The notes below the pieces were generated by a model, which saw only the letters and a program-made list of their open reading frames with translations, ran no database searches and was not told the origin of the DNA. Position numbers and translations under genes: made by a program. From positions 1,426,001-1,490,000 of the forward strand of contig CBDAPV010000001.1 of the NCBI GenBank assembly GCA_965198715.1: DNA of 64,000 bases. The letters run 5' to 3'. The DNA comes from RH-AL1 sp965198715 (GTDB lineage Bacteria; Pseudomonadota; Alphaproteobacteria; Rhizobiales; Beijerinckiaceae). Shown here one piece after another: positions 44,932-52,932 of the stretch; positions within the stretch are counted from its first letter, which is position 1; every line of letters begins with the position of its first letter.

Positions 44932-46200
44932 TTGCAACCAGCGTCCTCGCAGCCAGCGGCCTTGACACCAGCGTCCTCCGCCGGCGCGCGCGCGCGGGTT
45001 TTCGTCTTGTTCGCGCTCGGCTACTTCGTCTCCTACCTCTACCGTGGCGTGAACATCGGCTTCGCGCCGTTCATCACGCGTGACGTCGGGCTCGGGTCCG
45101 GCGACCTCGGGCTGCTCACCAGCCTCTATTTCCTCGGTTTCGCCGCGGCGCAGATCCCCGCCGGCGTCCTGCTCGATCGCTATGGCGCGCGCCGCACCAA
45201 CGCCGCGCTGCTCGTCGTGGCGGCTCTCGGCATCGCGATCTTCGGCAGCGCCGGCGGTCTGCCGGCGATGATGCTGGGCCGGCTGCTGATCGGGGTCGGC
45301 GTCTCGGTGTGTTTCGGCGGGGCCTGCAAGGCCATCGCGGCGCAGTTTCCGGTGGCGCGGCTGCCGTTGCTCTACAGCCTGGTGCTGGCGATCGGCGGGC
45401 TCGGCGGCGTGCTTGTCGGCACGCCGCTGCGCTGGATCCTCGTCGAGGCGACGTGGCGGAGCGTCTGCGTCGGTCTCGCATTGCTGACCCTGGCCGCGGC
45501 GGCGCTGCTCATGCTCGGCACGCCGGAGGTGCCGGAAGCCGAGCGCCGCAGCAGCCTCGCCGCGCAGCTGCGCGGCACCGGCGCGGTGCTCGGCTCGCGC
45601 TTCTTCTGGCGGGTGGCGCCGTTCTCCGCCGCCACCCAGGGCGTGTTCTACGCGGCGCAATCGCTCTGGGTCGGCGCCTACATGCGCGACGTCGGCCATC
45701 TCGACGCCGCCCGCGCCGCCACGCTGGTGTCGGTGCTCGGCCTGGCGATGATGGCCGGCAGCCTCGTCTTCGGTCTCGCAGCGCGGCGGGTGGAGCGGCT
45801 CGGGCTGAGCCTGACCCGCTTCAGCGGGATCGGCATGGCGCTGTTCGTGCTCGACCAGATCGTCATCGTCGCCGGCGCGCCGCTGCCGCCGGCGCTGCTG
45901 TGGAGCGCCTACGGCTTCTTCGGCGGCACTGGCGTCCTCACCTACAGCGTGCTGGTCGAGGCCGCGCCGCCTGCGATGGTCGGGCGCGTCAACACCAGCC
46001 TCACGCTGCTGCTGTTCGGCGCGATCTTCGCGATCCAGGCCGGCATCGGCATCGCGCTGGGCTTTTGGCCGAGCACATCCGGCGGCCATCCGGCGGCGGC
46101 GCATCGCGCGGTCTGGGGCGCGCTGATCCTGGTCCAGCTCGCCACCGCGATGCCCTACCTGCGCAAGGGGCGCACCGCCGGCGCGCTGGTCCAGGCTTGA
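44932..46200 (+). CDS. MFS transporter
   Basis: A 422-residue protein with 12 predicted helices, TTG start. VFVLFALGYFVSYLYRGVNI and GFAAAQIPAGVLLDRYGARR (MFS motif A variant D-R-Y-G-x-R-R) place it in the nitrate/sugar-phosphate/ACS-like part of the MFS, possibly CynX/NarK-type. The substrate is unknown. It follows the lysine-rich peptide gene by 41 bases. Confidence 0.82.
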   Translation: MQPASSQPAALTPASSAGARARVFVLFALGYFVSYLYRGVNIGFAPFITRDVGLGSGDLGLLTSLYFLGFAAAQIPAGVLLDRYGARRTNAALLVVAALGIAIFGSAGGLPAMMLGRLLIGVGVSVCFGGACKAIAAQFPVARLPLLYSLVLAIGGLGGVLVGTPLRWILVEATWRSVCVGLALLTLAAAALLMLGTPEVPEAERRSSLAAQLRGTGAVLGSRFFWRVAPFSAATQGVFYAAQSLWVGAYMRDVGHLDAARAATLVSVLGLAMMAGSLVFGLAARRVERLGLSLTRFSGIGMALFVLDQIVIVAGAPLPPALLWSAYGFFGGTGVLTYSVLVEAAPPAMVGRVNTSLTLLLFGAIFAIQAGIGIALGFWPSTSGGHPAAAHRAVWGALILVQLATAMPYLRKGRTAGALVQA

Positions 46201-46271
46201 GGCAGGCGAGGCTTTGCGGATAAGCCCACCTCGCCGCATCGCATCATGGTGCAGCCTCCAAGGAGTGTCCC

Positions 46272-46586
46272 ATGCGGATCGTGCCGCTCTTGCTTGCCGT
46301 CTCCTTGGCCTTGGCTCCGGCGCTCGGCGCGTCGGCGGAGGAGACGCCCGAACCCGCGCTCGAGATCTTCACCATCGCGCCGCACACCGACGTGATCCAC
46401 AGCTGTCCCCCGGGCCGTCAGGTCTACTTCGTCCAGGCGATCATCGAGCACCAGACCATCCCGGTCACCCTGCTCGATGCGGCGGGCAAGCCGATCCGGG
46501 AAGAGGTGTTTACCAGCGCCAGCGGCTTCCGGCTGGACCGCGCCCACGAGCACCCGGTCAGGGTCATGCTGACCTGCGGGAAGTAG
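46272..46586 (+). CDS. secreted hypothetical protein
   Basis: A 104-residue protein with a signal peptide (RIVPLLLAVSLALAPALGAS) and a beta-rich mature part containing two cysteines (VIHSCPPGRQVYF and VMLTCGK) that could form a disulfide in the periplasm. AAGGAG lies just before the ATG. No family is recognised. Confidence 0.55.
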   Translation: MRIVPLLLAVSLALAPALGASAEETPEPALEIFTIAPHTDVIHSCPPGRQVYFVQAIIEHQTIPVTLLDAAGKPIREEVFTSASGFRLDRAHEHPVRVMLTCGK

Positions 46587-46662
46587 GTGGCCGCGTAGGG
46601 CCACCGTCTCGGCGACGTTTCCCGCCCGTTCGCGCGCCCGCCATCGAAACTCCCCGTCGGGC

Positions 46663-47274
46663 TCAGACCAGCGTGGCGACGGCCTTGGCGAAGGCCGGCC
46701 GCGCGCCGACGCGCCCGGCCAGCGCCTCGATGGCGGCGGGCATCGGCACCTTGGTCAGCCTGGCCCAGCGCGTCGTGTAGAAGATCGTGGCGTCGGCGAT
46801 CGAGAAGGCCTCGCCGGCGGCGTAGGGCGCATCGCCGAGCTGCTCGGCGAGAACCTCGAAGCCCTCCGTCGCCATGGCCTTGCCGTCGGCCTTCACCGCG
46901 GGCAGGTGCACTTCGTCCTTGCAGAACTCCTTGGGAAAGAAGAGGCGGCGGAAGGCCTGCCCGTGAAGCGTGTCGATGGTGTAGAACATCATCTGCGCCG
47001 CCCGCGCCTCGGCCTCGGGGTCGCGCGGCCAAAGCGCGGCCTGGGGATGGGTGTGGGCGATCCACAGCGCGATCGCCGGGTACTCGGTGAGGGTTGAGCC
47101 GTCGTCGCGCACCAGCACCGGGATCTTGCCCTTGGGGTTGATCGCCTTGAAGGCGGCGCCGTGCTGCTCGCCCGCGCCGGTGTCCACCTTCACCGCCTCG
47201 TAGGAGGCGCCCGCCTCGTCGAGCAGCGCCGCGATCTCGATCGCGCAGGTGTACTGTCCCCAATAGAGCTTCAT
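46663..47274 (-). CDS. glutathione S-transferase family protein
   Basis: A 203-residue GST. The N-terminal thioredoxin-fold domain (LYWGQYTCAIEIAALLDEAG, FKAINPKGKIPVLVRDDGST, LTEYPAIALWIA) with cis-Pro and the G-site Glu/Ser is followed by the all-helical domain (PYAAGEAFSIADATIFYTTR, the N-capping box). It may conjugate glutathione to electrophiles. An operator-like dyad (47323-47338), shared with the 3-hydroxyacyl-CoA dehydrogenase gene, lies about 50 bases upstream. Confidence 0.85.
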   Translation of the reverse strand: MKLYWGQYTCAIEIAALLDEAGASYEAVKVDTGAGEQHGAAFKAINPKGKIPVLVRDDGSTLTEYPAIALWIAHTHPQAALWPRDPEAEARAAQMMFYTIDTLHGQAFRRLFFPKEFCKDEVHLPAVKADGKAMATEGFEVLAEQLGDAPYAAGEAFSIADATIFYTTRWARLTKVPMPAAIEALAGRVGARPAFAKAVATLV

Positions 47275-47322
47275 GGTGCGTCCTTCTCCAGCACGGGTCT
47301 CGGCCAAGGCCTCTCCGCGATC

Positions 47323-47338
47323 TAGGTAACTTAACCGA
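47323..47338. promoter_or_regulatory. operator-like dyad upstream of the GST gene
   Basis: TAGGTAAC-TTAACCGA, an imperfect palindrome. The longer GATCTAGGTAACTTAACC (47319-47335) recurs with one mismatch at 49443-49459, upstream of the dehydrogenase gene. Confidence 0.5.
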
Positions 47339-47404
47339 AGCCGCACGCCATGTCCATCCCTCTCGCTGCTCTCGGCGCCGGTGGGTTGGCGTGTCGGTAA
47401 CCCC

Positions 47405-47465
47405 GACATGTGGCCCCGCCAAAGTCAGGGTACCGCGACAAGGAAGCGGCCCCCTGTCGCGGTAC
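47405..47465. repeat. dispersed repeat copy 1 with 11-base inverted repeat
   Basis: 47405-47440 matches 49529-49564 at 35 of 36 bases. It contains GTACCGCGACA (47430-47440), inverted perfectly as TGTCGCGGTAC (47455-47465). The 47275-47755 gap holds this and the operator-like site, but no gene. The pattern of repeated TGTCG-GTAC units suggests the end of an insertion sequence or a small non-autonomous element. Confidence 0.55.
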
Positions 47466-47755
47466 GTCGACATGTAAGCGTGCCACCGGCGCGTTCCCCG
47501 ACAAACGATCCTCGCGCGACGTTTCGTGGGGCCGTATGCCGACACGGCTGATTTACGGCCGAAGCTCGCGCACAGCGATTCCTGCTTGAAAAAGCATCCT
47601 GCATCCAAAGTGGCCTCTTGCGGAAAATTGATAGCTTGTGCGAAGGTGGAGCAGGAGTACGGCACGTCGCAACGGGGCGATCGGCGGTTCTCTTTTCCCC
47701 ATCCCCTCGAACTGCCGTAGCGCCTGTGCGAAACACGGGCGGAAGGACTCCCGTC

Positions 47756-48472
47756 ATGGTCCGCCTCCCTCTCATCGCGCTGGCCGTCATGGCTGCCGTA
47801 GTCTGCACCTCGTCGCGCCTGTCGGATGCGGGCGCGACGCGGTCCGGCGCCTATCGCACGCTCAGGATCGTCGCCTTCGGCTCGTCCTCGACGCAAGGCG
47901 TGGGCGCCTCCAGCCCCGCCGCCGCCTATCCCGCGCAACTCGAGACCATGCTGCGCGCGGTGCTGCCGGCCGGAGCGCGCGTCGCCAACCGCGGCATCGG
48001 CGGGGAGGATGCCGACGACATGATGGTCCGCCTCGACAGGGACGTCGTCGCGGCACGGCCGGACATCGCGATCTGGCAGACCGGCAGCAACGACGCGCTG
48101 CGCCACGTGCCGCTCGCGCGCTTCGAGGCCGAGACCCGCGCCGGCATCGCCGCCATCCGCCGCGCCGGCATCGCGGTGGTGCTGATGGAGCCGCAATGGT
48201 GCCCGGCGCTGGAGAAGACCGGCGACGGCTTCCGCGACGCGGTGCGCCGGATCGGCGCCGACATGGGCGTGCCGGTCATCCGCCGCTCCGACCTTATGCA
48301 CGACTGGGTCCGCTCGGGCCAGGTGACCATGACCGACATGCTCTCGCCCGACGGCCTGCACATGCGCGACGCCGGCTATCGCCTGCTCGCCACCCGCGTC
48401 GCCGCCGAGGTGCTGCACCTGGACATCGCGCGGGCCGCGCCCGCCGCCAGGATCGCCACGGCGCGGCTCTGA
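47756..48472 (+). CDS. SGNH/GDSL hydrolase family protein
   Basis: A 238-residue protein with a signal peptide (VRLPLIALAVMAAVVCTS, cleavage near 25). The SGNH blocks are IVAFGSSSTQGVGA (nucleophile Ser), NRGIGGEDADDM (Gly), QTGSNDALRH (Asn) and LSPDGLHMRDAGY (Asp-x-x-His). It is probably a periplasmic esterase or lipase. GGAAGG lies nine bases before the ATG. Confidence 0.85.
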   Translation: MVRLPLIALAVMAAVVCTSSRLSDAGATRSGAYRTLRIVAFGSSSTQGVGASSPAAAYPAQLETMLRAVLPAGARVANRGIGGEDADDMMVRLDRDVVAARPDIAIWQTGSNDALRHVPLARFEAETRAGIAAIRRAGIAVVLMEPQWCPALEKTGDGFRDAVRRIGADMGVPVIRRSDLMHDWVRSGQVTMTDMLSPDGLHMRDAGYRLLATRVAAEVLHLDIARAAPAARIATARL

Positions 48473-48488
48473 GGCGTGACGCCGGCGC

Positions 48489-49385
48489 TCAGCCCTTGAG
48501 GAAGTCCGGGTCGCGGTAGCGCGGGTTGGGGTAGGTGTAGACGCCTTCGCCGGTCTCGACGCCGAGCTTGCCGGAATCGAGGAAGCGCTCCTTGAGCCAG
48601 GCGGCGACGCGCGCCGAATTGGCGTCGCCCGCCGCGGCGTGGCCGGCGGCGATCATGTGGGCGGTGCGCATCCCGATCACGTCCAGCGCCGCGAACGGTC
48701 CGGTCGGCGCCCCGGAGGCGATCATCCAGGTCTTGTCGATCGTCTCGGGCGCGGCAATGTCGTTGGCCGCCAGGTACATCGCGCTCGACAGCAGCGGCAC
48801 CAGCAGCGTGTTGAGGATGTAGCCCGGCTGCTCCTTGTGCAGCGGCAGCGCCACCATGCCGATCGAGGTGGCGAAGGCCAGCGTCGCCGCGAACACCGCG
48901 GGATCGGTGCCGGGGTGGCCCATCACCTCGGCGGTGTTGTGCCGCCAGATCTGGTTGGCGAAATGCAGCGCGATGAAGCGTGCCGGCCGGCCGGTGAAGC
49001 CGGCGAGGTCGCTCGGCCGGAAGGTCGAGGAATTGGTCGCGAAGATCGTGTCGGCCGGCGCCACGCCGGCCAGCTCGCGGTAGAAGGCCTCCTTGAGGCC
49101 CATGTGCTCGGGCACCGCCTCGATCACCAGCTCGGCCCCGCGCACGGCGTCGCCGAGGACCGTCGTCGCCGTGATCCGCCCGCGCGCCGCCGCCAGCGCC
49201 TCGGCCGAGGCGCCGAGGTCATGGACGTAGGCTTCTGCCAGCCTGTCGAACACGCCACCGAGCTTGTCGAGCTGGCCCTGCGCCACGTCGTAGATCGTGA
49301 CGTCGCAGCCGTGGAAGGCGCTCTGGAACGCGATCTGGGAGCCGAGCACGCCGGAGCCGGCGACGACGATGGTCTTCATGGTCAT
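48489..49385 (-). CDS. 3-hydroxyacyl-CoA dehydrogenase family protein
   Basis: A 298-residue protein with an N-terminal Rossmann fold (VVAGSGVLGSQIAFQSAFHG) and the catalytic region IALHFANQIWRHNTAEVMGH (His-Glu pair), followed by PGYILNTLLVPLL and a C-terminal helical dimerisation domain (DKTWMIASGAPTGPFAALDV). It oxidises 3-hydroxyacyl-CoA with NAD. A second ATG lies at 49379. It is preceded by an operator-like dyad shared with the GST gene. Confidence 0.88.
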   Translation of the reverse strand: MTMKTIVVAGSGVLGSQIAFQSAFHGCDVTIYDVAQGQLDKLGGVFDRLAEAYVHDLGASAEALAAARGRITATTVLGDAVRGAELVIEAVPEHMGLKEAFYRELAGVAPADTIFATNSSTFRPSDLAGFTGRPARFIALHFANQIWRHNTAEVMGHPGTDPAVFAATLAFATSIGMVALPLHKEQPGYILNTLLVPLLSSAMYLAANDIAAPETIDKTWMIASGAPTGPFAALDVIGMRTAHMIAAGHAAAGDANSARVAAWLKERFLDSGKLGVETGEGVYTYPNPRYRDPDFLKG

Positions 49386-49446
49386 GGAGGATCCGTGAGG
49401 TGGAAGGCGGAGGCGCGGCGCCCTTGATCGCCGGCCTCGATTGATC

Positions 49447-49462
49447 TAGGTAACATAACCTA
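49447..49462. promoter_or_regulatory. operator-like dyad upstream of the 3-hydroxyacyl-CoA dehydrogenase gene
   Basis: TAGGTAACATAACCTA, with perfect five-base outer arms (TAGGT/ACCTA), 61 bases before the ATG at 49385. It is nearly identical to the site before the GST gene, so both may answer to one regulator. Confidence 0.5.
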
Positions 49463-49528
49463 AACATCGCGCCGCGTCCACCGGTCTTTCGCCCCGGGGG
49501 ACAGCCGGCGCCACGCCCCGGGGCTTTT

Positions 49529-49564
49529 GACATCTGGCCCCGCCAAAGTCAGGGTACCGCGACA
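49529..49564. repeat. dispersed repeat copy 2
   Basis: 36 bases matching 47405-47440 with one difference, followed by further TGTC/GGTAC/CGACA units to about 49660. The rest of the 49386-49859 gap has no gene. Confidence 0.55.
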
Positions 49565-49859
49565 AGAGAGCGGGCCGCTGTCAGGGTACGGCGACAAAGA
49601 CGCCGGCCATCGGCGCGAACCGCGACAACGTCCGATTTCGCGTCGCCGTTCGCCGACACGCCTCGCGGGGGCGCCGCCGCCAGGCCTCGGCGGCTGGCCT
49701 CGGCGCAGCTGATGGATGCCGCCAAGATACCGCGGCGCGACCGATGAATCGTTCGATCGCAACGACGCTTCACCCCGCGGCAACGATGCGCCCCGGCGTC
49801 GGGAATGGCCGGCGCCCACGCCCAGTCATCGGGCGTGCGTCCGCACGACCTCATGCCCG

Positions 49860-50651
49860 TCAGGCGCTCCGGCCGGACCCGGGGCGAGCCCCGGCCTCCG
49901 CCTCGACCCGCGCGGCCGAGCCCGAGTCTTCCGCGCCGGCGAGCCGGGCCACCGCCGCCTCGAAGGCGGGGTCGCGGGGCAGCCAGGCGAAGCGGCGGGT
50001 GCCGGCGGCCGTGGTGAGGCGCAGCGCCATATGGCCGGCGCCGGCCTCGAGGGCGAGGTCGAGGATCGCCTCGGGCGCGAGCGTCTCGTGCGTGGCGCGC
50101 CCGCCCTCGTCGCGATAGACGGCGAGCCCGTCCGCGCCGACGGCGATCACGGTGTCGCGCAACGCCCGGCGGCGCGCCGCCAGCCGCTTATCGTAGCGCT
50201 TGACGCGGGCCTTGAGGAACCACGTCGCGGCGTCGCTGCCCTCCCAGCCGCGCACCTCCGAGAGCAGGCTCCAGGCCGCCGCGGCCACGAAGACGATCGC
50301 CGTGCCGTAGCGGACCCAGGTGTCCGCCGTGTCGATGCCGACCGAGGGCGGCGCCCAGGCCAGCGCGCCATCGACGAGGAATGCGGCCACGGCCATCCAG
50401 CCCAGCACCTTGTAGGTGCGGCGCGCCGGCAGGCCGGGGATCCAGCGCTCGATGTCGCGCCGCGCCACCGCCGCCGCCGCCGCCTCCGAGCCCCAGCCCT
50501 CCGCCCGCTCCCACGCCGCGACGTCGGCCGCGGCGACCGCGCGCCCCGGCCCGTCGCGCCGGGCCATGTCGAGCAGGGTCACATCGCGCAGGGTCACATC
50601 GCGCAGGGTCACATCGCGCAAGGTCTTCTGGATGCCGTGCCCCGCTGCCAT
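49860..50651 (-). CDS. hypothetical membrane protein with N-terminal pentapeptide tandem repeat
   Basis: A 263-residue protein. Near the N-terminus, three 15-base repeats (50574-50618) encode LRDVT-type pentapeptides. Two membrane helices follow (YKVLGWMAVAAFLVDGALAW, YGTAIVFVAAAAWSLLSEV, about residues 85-150), then a cytoplasmic helical region and a PH-like pattern (VIAVGADGLAVYRDEGGRAT). No family is recognised. Confidence 0.55.
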   Translation of the reverse strand: MAAGHGIQKTLRDVTLRDVTLRDVTLLDMARRDGPGRAVAAADVAAWERAEGWGSEAAAAAVARRDIERWIPGLPARRTYKVLGWMAVAAFLVDGALAWAPPSVGIDTADTWVRYGTAIVFVAAAAWSLLSEVRGWEGSDAATWFLKARVKRYDKRLAARRRALRDTVIAVGADGLAVYRDEGGRATHETLAPEAILDLALEAGAGHMALRLTTAAGTRRFAWLPRDPAFEAAVARLAGAEDSGSAARVEAEAGARPGSGRSA

Positions 50652-50913
50652 CGCCCTCTCCGTGCCCGGACGTTCATGCTGCAACGCGGGCGCCGGGGAT
50701 ACACCCCCTCGCGATCACACATCCCCATTTTGCGGCGCGATGCGGCGCGCTGCGTCACCGGCCCCATCCCGAACCAGGCTTGTTGGTAGAATGACCGAGA
50801 GGGCGGCCGGTTCCTGTCCGGCCAGGCTGGGCCGGCGACTGTGTCGGCTCCCTGACGATGGTGATATCGTCGGTCCACGCAGCGAGGCAAGGCCGGATCG
50901 GCCAGCGAGACCC

Positions 50914-51411
50914 ATGATGACCCGCAACGAGCGGCCGGGCTTCGAATCCGGCCTCTACGACGAGGATTTCTTTCGCTGGACACAGCGGCAGGCGGCGGCG
51001 TTGCGCGCCCTGCCGGGGCAACCGGCGGTCGATCTGGCGCCTGTCGACATCACGCATCTGGCGGAGGAGATCGAGGATTTGGGCAAGCGCGACCTGCGCG
51101 AGTTGATGTCGTATCTCGGCCTCGTCATCCAGCATCTCGTCAAGCTGCACGCCGCCCCGGCCTCGCGCGACGCCGCCCCTTGGCATGCCGAAGTCGTCAA
51201 CTTCCAGCTCGCGGCACGTCGCGCCGTCTCGCCCGGTATGCGTCGCCTCCTTGACGTCGACGACATCTGGACCGGCGGCTGCCGCGCGTCCCAGCGCTTC
51301 CTGAAGGACCACGGCGCCCGCGCGCGCGACGCCTGCCCCTTCACGCTCGACGCCCTGCTGGCGGCCGATTTCGACGTGGAGGCGGCGACGGCCAAGATCG
51401 CGGCAGGGTAA
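50914..51411 (+). CDS. DUF29 domain-containing protein
   Basis: A 165-residue intact DUF29 protein (MMTRNERPGFESGLYDEDFF, WTQRQAAALR, HLAEEIEDLGKRDLRELMSY, SPGMRRLLDVDDIWTGGCR). It is the fourth copy in the window and closest in sequence to the frameshifted one at 27113. The second ATG (50917) is an equally good start. It lies left of the repeat-rich region that leads to the ABC-3C locus. Confidence 0.85.
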   Translation: MMTRNERPGFESGLYDEDFFRWTQRQAAALRALPGQPAVDLAPVDITHLAEEIEDLGKRDLRELMSYLGLVIQHLVKLHAAPASRDAAPWHAEVVNFQLAARRAVSPGMRRLLDVDDIWTGGCRASQRFLKDHGARARDACPFTLDALLAADFDVEAATAKIAAG

Positions 51412-51458
51412 GCGCCGTCATTGCGAGCCAAGCTGGGGGCAATCCTTCTCCCGCTTCG

Positions 51459-51837
51459 CGCTACGGCATGCACACATCCGGGTCCGCCCCTGGTGAAACC
51501 AAGCGGGGGACGCCTTCTCCCCTTGTGGGAGAAGGTGGCGCGAAGCGCCGGATGAGGGGTCGGGTCACCTCTCCTCGTCGGAGCCCTTCGCGTCGAGGCG
51601 ACCTGCCGGACAGGTCGCCCGACCCCTCATCCGCCCTTCGGGCACCTTCTCCCGCAAGAGGGAGAAGGGGACAGTCCGGCGACAGCGCGGCCCTTTCCGC
51701 CGGTTTGCCCCTGGCGAGGTTTTCCGCTGGCGAGCTGCATGAGAAAGGGATCTGCCCCCCTTTCTCCACTACGGCCTGCAGCATTTCAAAGCCATCGTCG
51801 AAGGATGGGCTTTGCGAGATGTGTGCATGCCGTAGCG
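51459..51837. repeat. MITE-like element bounded by 20-base inverted repeats, containing a rhizobial palindrome
   Basis: CGCTACGGCATGCACACATC (51459-51478) is inverted perfectly at 51818-51837, and the similarity extends imperfectly outward (GGGAGAAGGA flanks) to about 51441-51857. Inside, 51513-51670 is a large imperfect palindrome (CCTTCTCCC...GGGAGAAGGGG, with GGATGAGGGGTCGGG inverted as CCCGACCCCTCATCC) of the type found between genes in many Hyphomicrobiales. No coding sequence is seen in 51412-51975. Confidence 0.65.
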
Positions 51838-51865
51838 GCGACCGGGAGAAGGAAGAGCCGCCCCG

Positions 51866-51927
51866 CCGTTGCCGAGCAACGGCGGAGCCGTCCTTCGAAG
51901 GAACGGCTGACCCGAAGCCATCCGGAT
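51866..51927 (+). repeat. 62-base direct repeat, left copy
   Basis: Begins CCGTTGCCGAGC and ends CCATCCGGAT; contains TCCTTCGAAGGA. It is about 85% identical by eye to 52609-52670. The two copies bracket the HNH nuclease gene. Confidence 0.6.
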
Positions 51928-51975
51928 GGCCTGCTCGCCGTGCCCACAAGGCTGGGCCCGCGCGACGGCTGGCGC

Positions 51976-52593
51976 CTACACGAAACGCTCCAGACCGTCC
52001 CACGTCGAGCGGACAGGTTCGCGTTCGCGCGGGTCGCTCACGCCGACCTCGAGAAGCGTGAGGTTCGACCGCCCGTAGTTGCATGGCGCGCAGGTGACCA
52101 GAATGTTCTCAAGCGCGTTGCTGCCCCCGCGAGCGTGCGGGACGAGGTGGTCGTATTGCAGCCAGAGAGCCTGGAAGGCCGCATGCTGCGACGCGTTGGT
52201 GCTGCCCCACGGCAGCTGTTGCGGATAAGCGGCGTGCATCCGCTCGCGGATCTCTTTGCGGACCAGGGGAACACCGCAGAACCGGCAGTGACAGCCGTCG
52301 CGATCGATCAGCGCGCGCTTTTCCAGCTCCGTCGGCATGCGGAGCGCCACGCGTTCCGCCTTCGGGATCGAAGGGAGGTTGTCGTCGAGGCAGAGCGGTC
52401 GGCTCCAGGGGCCGCCTTTGCCCCAGAGCGCTTCGGCCCAGTCGCGCACGGCCGGCTTATTCGCGAGATCGATCAATTCCGCCGCCAGTTCGAAACGACC
52501 GTTCAGATGGGCCGTCACCGCGGCATCAAGCAGGCGCGCCGCGTCGTAAACGGCGGGGACGGGGGCGAGCAGACAGGTCTTCAGTTGTGTCAT
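51976..52593 (-). CDS. HNH endonuclease
   Basis: A 205-residue protein. The C-terminal half is a treble-clef HNH nuclease: CHCRFCGVPL and CAPCNYGRSN supply two CxxC zinc pairs, and YDHLVPHARGGSNALENILV holds the catalytic DH...N motif. The N-terminal part (KTCLLAPVPAVYDAARLLDA) is helical. The ATG at 52593 is used since upstream codons lie in a repeat. The gene is bracketed by 62-base direct repeats. It may be an accessory to the neighbouring ABC-3C locus or an independent mobile nuclease. Confidence 0.8.
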   Translation of the reverse strand: MTQLKTCLLAPVPAVYDAARLLDAAVTAHLNGRFELAAELIDLANKPAVRDWAEALWGKGGPWSRPLCLDDNLPSIPKAERVALRMPTELEKRALIDRDGCHCRFCGVPLVRKEIRERMHAAYPQQLPWGSTNASQHAAFQALWLQYDHLVPHARGGSNALENILVTCAPCNYGRSNLTLLEVGVSDPREREPVRSTWDGLERFV

Positions 52594-52608
52594 CGAAAGC
52601 CCGCTCTG

Positions 52609-52670
52609 CCGTCGCCGAGCCTCGGCGAAGCCATCCTTCGAAGGAACCGCCGATCCGAACCCATCCGGAT
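52609..52670 (+). repeat. 62-base direct repeat, right copy
   Basis: Begins CCGTCGCCGAGC and ends CCATCCGGAT; the right-hand partner of 51866-51927. The remaining 52671-52932 stretch has no gene. Confidence 0.6.
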
Positions 52671-52932
52671 TGTCTTGTCTAGGCTCCGCGAGCGCCGGAG
52701 ACGGCGCGGGCTTCACCCGCGTCATTGACAACAAAATCCAAATGGGTCGCCCTGCCAGCCGCGCATTCAAGGTTGGGTTCGCGCGAGCCGCGCGACAGGT
52801 CGCGCATCCTGGGCGGCGGTTTCGACGAGAGGAAGCGACATAACGCGCGAGACAGCTTACAAGCCTTTTTTCCAACGCGAACCAATCCTATTGAAGTTGC
52901 ACTCTGGCCTGTGTGCTCGTTAAAATTGGACG

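Noticed and set aside
47405..49660. Repeated TGTCG/CGACA units considered as a CRISPR array.
   Set aside because: Only two separated copies, no regular spacers and no cas genes in the window.
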